From Pelagicoccus sp. (lineage in GTDB: Bacteria > Verrucomicrobiota > Verrucomicrobiia > Opitutales > Opitutaceae), in contig JANQRJ010000021.1 in the NCBI GenBank assembly GCA_028284635.1, positions 96,613 to 160,612 of the forward strand: 64,000 bases of DNA. The letters run 5' to 3'. The translations under genes were made by a program, and so were the position numbers. Of this stretch, positions 61,646 to 64,000 are shown in pieces. Numbering within the stretch: position 1 is the first letter of the stretch; every line of letters starts with the position of its first letter. Under the pieces are notes generated by a model. That model saw only the letters and a list, made by a program, of their open reading frames with translations. It made no database searches and was not told where the DNA came from.

Positions 61646-62908
61646 ATGCGCAACCAAGCTTTGAAGAGTCTAACTGCCATCGCGCTTCCTTTCGTTCTTC
61701 ATCTGACTACAGTTAGCCAAATCAGCGCTCAGACGCTGGTGGGCTATGCATCGCTTCCGGCGGATACATTCGCCCCCGGCCCGACCGCAGGCCAATTTAT
61801 CGGCGGCGGAGCCAATGGGCGAACCGCGCCGTTCGTCGACAAGCAGCCGGTGCAAGGATTCTCCGCCATTCTCGACAATGGAGATGGCACTTTCTGGATG
61901 CTCTCAGACAATGGCTTCGGCTCCAAGGCCAACAGCCCGGACTACGCGCTTCGCTTGTACAAGGCGCGTCCGAATTTTCGAACCGAGGTTGGCGGCGATG
62001 CCAGCGTCGAAGTTCTCGAACACGTTTCCCTCAGCGATCCTAACCGGCTTGTCCCCTTCAAGGTGATCGCAGACTTGAAGAACTACCCAGCGGCCGATGG
62101 CGCCGACTCGGGAATACCCGTCCACTCCGCTATCACGCAAGACCGCTTGCTGACTGGATTCGACTTCGATGTTGAAAGCATGCGACGGGATGCGTCGGGG
62201 AACATCTGGATCGGAGACGAATTCGGCCCCTTTCTCCTCAAGTTCAACGCCAAGGGCGAACTGCTCCGGGCGCCCATCCCAATCGAGGATATAGCCAGCC
62301 CTGACGATCCGCTTGGTCGAAAGGCAACCCATCCTCGCAGCGGCGGCTTCGAGGGAATGAGCGCCAATCTGGAAGGCACTGTACTCTACCCCATGCTGGA
62401 AAAGCCAACCCACAGCGACTCGGAACTCGGACTGAGACGCCTCCGTATCATGCCCTTCGATACGGTTTCCGAGACTTACTCCGGCGATACGTTCTACTAC
62501 CCGCTGGATCCGAAAAGCTCAGCGATCGGCGACTTCAGCCCGATATCCGACAATCTGCATCTGGTCATTGAACGGGATGGAAAATCTGGCTCGGAAGCGG
62601 AGTTCAAGAAGATCTATTTGGTCGATTTCGGCGTACGCGATGCCAACAATCAGCTCGTCAAGCGCGAGCTCGTCGACTTGCTAAACGTCGCCGACCCCCA
62701 CGACTTGGACCAAGATCGATCCCACGTCTTTACCTTTCCCTTCGTCACGATCGAAGACGTGGTGGCAATCGATGCGAATACGATCGCCGTGGCCAACGAC
62801 AACAACTACCCCTTCAGCGCAGGACGGGCCCCGAAGCCAATCATCGACAACAACGAGTTCATCCTCATCCACTTTGATGAGCCTCTGGCGAAAATGACGA
62901 TCGAATAA
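61646..62908 (+). CDS. Secreted phytase-esterase-like protein
   Basis: The start at 61646 gives a signal peptide (MRNQALKSLTAIALPFVLHL, cleavage near ISA-QT). The 420-aa protein then follows the esterase-like activity of phytase family (PF13449): FSAILDNGDGTFWMLSDNGF, DFDVESMRRDASGNIWIGDE, FGPFLLKFNAKGELL and SGGFEGMSANLEGTVLYPML. The acidic clusters (SDNG, GDEFGP) bind calcium in related beta-propellers. It probably acts in the periplasm or outside on phosphorylated or ester-linked substrates, but the reaction is not established. Confidence 0.9.
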   Translation: MRNQALKSLTAIALPFVLHLTTVSQISAQTLVGYASLPADTFAPGPTAGQFIGGGANGRTAPFVDKQPVQGFSAILDNGDGTFWMLSDNGFGSKANSPDYALRLYKARPNFRTEVGGDASVEVLEHVSLSDPNRLVPFKVIADLKNYPAADGADSGIPVHSAITQDRLLTGFDFDVESMRRDASGNIWIGDEFGPFLLKFNAKGELLRAPIPIEDIASPDDPLGRKATHPRSGGFEGMSANLEGTVLYPMLEKPTHSDSELGLRRLRIMPFDTVSETYSGDTFYYPLDPKSSAIGDFSPISDNLHLVIERDGKSGSEAEFKKIYLVDFGVRDANNQLVKRELVDLLNVADPHDLDQDRSHVFTFPFVTIEDVVAIDANTIAVANDNNYPFSAGRAPKPIIDNNEFILIHFDEPLAKMTIE

Positions 62909-62990
62909 CCTCGGATCGAGAGCCACAATTTTGACTCAAAAGCCCCTCGACGAAGCGAAGCGTAGATGGCGTAACAAAAGGCTCGTTCCG

Positions 62991-63010
62991 CAATTTGTCC
63001 ACGCGGCCTA
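62991..63010 (+). repeat. 20-bp repeat
   Basis: CAATTTGTCCACGCGGCCTA occurs exactly at 62991-63010 and again at 63603-63622, flanking the gene at 63079-63492. Confidence 0.8.
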
Positions 63011-63078
63011 AAGCTATCTAACGTAATCGTTTTCCGGATACATCAAAAAAACTGACTGGGACTTGAGCTAGTCGCAAC

Positions 63079-63492
63079 TCAGTCTTCGTCTTTGCCGTCT
63101 GCGCTAATCACGAAGTCAGCGATGTAGTGCAGCAACAGGTCGCGCTCGTCATCCGAATAAAGATCGCCAAAAAACGGAAACATGGTGCCTTCAGATTTTC
63201 CTAGAGAACGAACTTCTGCAAAAATAAAAGGCCGATCTCTTATCTCCGCGATCTTGATGTCCAAGCAAGCTGGATTGCCATGGTAGTTCCGAATAATCGT
63301 TATCGCAGCAAAGCCATAATGGTCCTCTTCTTCGCACGAGGAATAACTGAAGGGTATGCCGGCGCCTTTAAGCGCCGCCTTCAGCCATTGCGAAGATTCC
63401 GACACCACATCTAGGGTGCGAGAGGGAGAACTCCGCTTGGTCGCCATCACGAGCGACAAATCACTTATTGGTTCCGGGTCACCACTTTTCAT
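63079..63492 (-). CDS. Hypothetical protein
   Basis: The 137-aa protein (MKSGDPEPISDLSLVMATKR ... ISADGKDED) is soluble, with strand-like segments (YGFAAITIIRNYHG, PFIFAEVRSLG) and an acidic C-terminus. No family is recognised. It is bounded on both sides by the same 20-bp repeat, which may indicate insertion as a unit. Confidence 0.6.
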   Translation of the reverse strand: MKSGDPEPISDLSLVMATKRSSPSRTLDVVSESSQWLKAALKGAGIPFSYSSCEEEDHYGFAAITIIRNYHGNPACLDIKIAEIRDRPFIFAEVRSLGKSEGTMFPFFGDLYSDDERDLLLHYIADFVISADGKDED

Positions 63493-63932
63493 AACGCACT
63501 GTTGTTGTGTTTTCTGAGACGATTGAGAAACTGCCTAGCGTCAGCATTGATTTCAGTCAAATCCCAAGAGAAAATTGAGACCACGAAAAACGGAAGAAAC
63601 CTCAATTTGTCCACGCGGCCTAGTCCCGCGTTGGCAAGGGGGCTCGTTTCGAATCCTGCCGCGGAAGGCGATGTTCCAGTTCCCCTTGGACCCGGTCCGT
63701 GGTGAATCTGTCGCGGTGCTCGGCACTGCGCTTCGCTGCGTTGAGTGTCTATGCGTTCGGTAGTCGGCTGCGCCTCGGAACTGCCCGTGCCGCCTAGAGC
63801 ATTTTTCATATAGAAAGTCGCATATGGGTGTGTCAGTCCAGATCTGAACCCGGATCAACATGCGGCTTGAGGTAGGGCCCGATCGCCGAGCGGGCCGCGG
63901 GGAATGGATCCTGCAACACGGCTCCCGCATTT
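63493..63932. other. Intergenic stretch near the window end
   Basis: No gene was supported. It contains the second 20-bp repeat (63603) and a GAATGGATCCTGCAACACGG string (63902) that also occurs near 39849, next to the nested palindromes. Confidence 0.4.
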
Positions 63933-64000
63933 GCGCATTGGCGTCAACTTAAGCCAAAAGGCGGTGGGCTGGAGGGCAATGCTCCGTCATTGCCGCAGAG
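63933..64000. repeat. Palindromic repeat, copy 3 (cut by window end)
   Basis: GCGCATTGGCGTCAACTTAA followed by GCCAAAAGGCGGTGGGCTGG matches the left half of the inner element at 40019. The right half lies outside the window. Confidence 0.85.

Noticed and set aside
1..64000. CRISPR arrays
   Set aside because: No regularly spaced direct repeats were seen; the repeats present are dispersed or palindromic.
1..64000. Complete rRNA, tRNA or tmRNA genes
   Set aside because: Only the 24-bp 3' end of tmRNA at 28331 was recognised; no full cloverleaf was found by eye.

Overview
The window looks like a chromosomal stretch of a Verrucomicrobiota bacterium, probably a marine Opitutae/Puniceicoccales relative, carrying a large mobile island on its left side. 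The host assignment is an inference. It rests on a VPDTG-type C-terminal sorting signal (6011-7066), a PEP-CTERM tail remnant, very large exported beta-helix proteins with C-terminal modules typical of that phylum, and a GH42/GH3 sugar-degrading operon. Much of the mobile cargo (MobA/MobC, VirD4-like coupling protein, DUF6362-like protein, P4-type integrase) resembles alphaproteobacterial elements instead.

Left part, 1-28.4 kb (mobile). It opens with a 5'-cut protein of unknown function and a truncated OLD/RecF-like ATPase start. Next come a short tyrosine recombinase, an exported VPDTG protein, ArdA anti-restriction protein, a small-gene operon, an excisionase-like HTH protein and a P4-type integrase with GAGGGTA repeats beside it. 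From 14 kb there is a candidate oriT, mobC-mobA, a parDE pair, and a leftward transfer operon: a 56-aa gene, a membrane/coiled-coil protein, an exported protein, a T4 coupling protein, a small membrane protein and a sigma-like factor. No T4SS channel genes are present, so the element looks mobilizable rather than self-transmissible. The last cargo, 23.3-27.7 kb, is a leftward three-gene operon that I cannot match to a known system: a degenerate D-2-hydroxyacid-dehydrogenase-like protein, a ribbon-helix-helix-like protein and a double RecA-fold KaiC-like ATPase, preceded by a perfect 10-bp inverted repeat. Just beyond it is a 24-bp copy of a tmRNA (ssrA) 3' end, a classic integration site.

Middle part, 28.4-43.4 kb (host-like). 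It holds a GIY-YIG protein amid palindromic repeats, a leftward GH42 / cellulase-like / GH3 operon, decayed remnants of a TOTE-type primase and a polyvalent-kinase-like protein, a giant exported HAF/CSLREC/beta-helix protein, a nested palindromic repeat island, a GntR regulator with slipin, a four-helix-bundle protein and a sirtuin.

Right part, 43.4-54.4 kb, is a defence island built in the shell of a type I restriction-modification locus. An XRE regulator and an hsdS 3' tail are followed 1 nt later by a reverse transcriptase-nitrilase fusion (DRT type 1-like). A membrane protein, an AlbA_2/ATPase regulator, an AbiEi/AbiEii pair, a RhuM/HsdR tail relic and a membrane GAF-like protein follow. 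A near-identical 78-bp repeat occurs twice, with a shorter third copy.

From 54.4 kb to the end there is ordinary host content: glycerophosphodiester phosphodiesterase, a 1539-aa beta-helix protein, a DUF4336-like protein, a phytase-esterase-like secreted protein, and further copies of the palindromic repeat.
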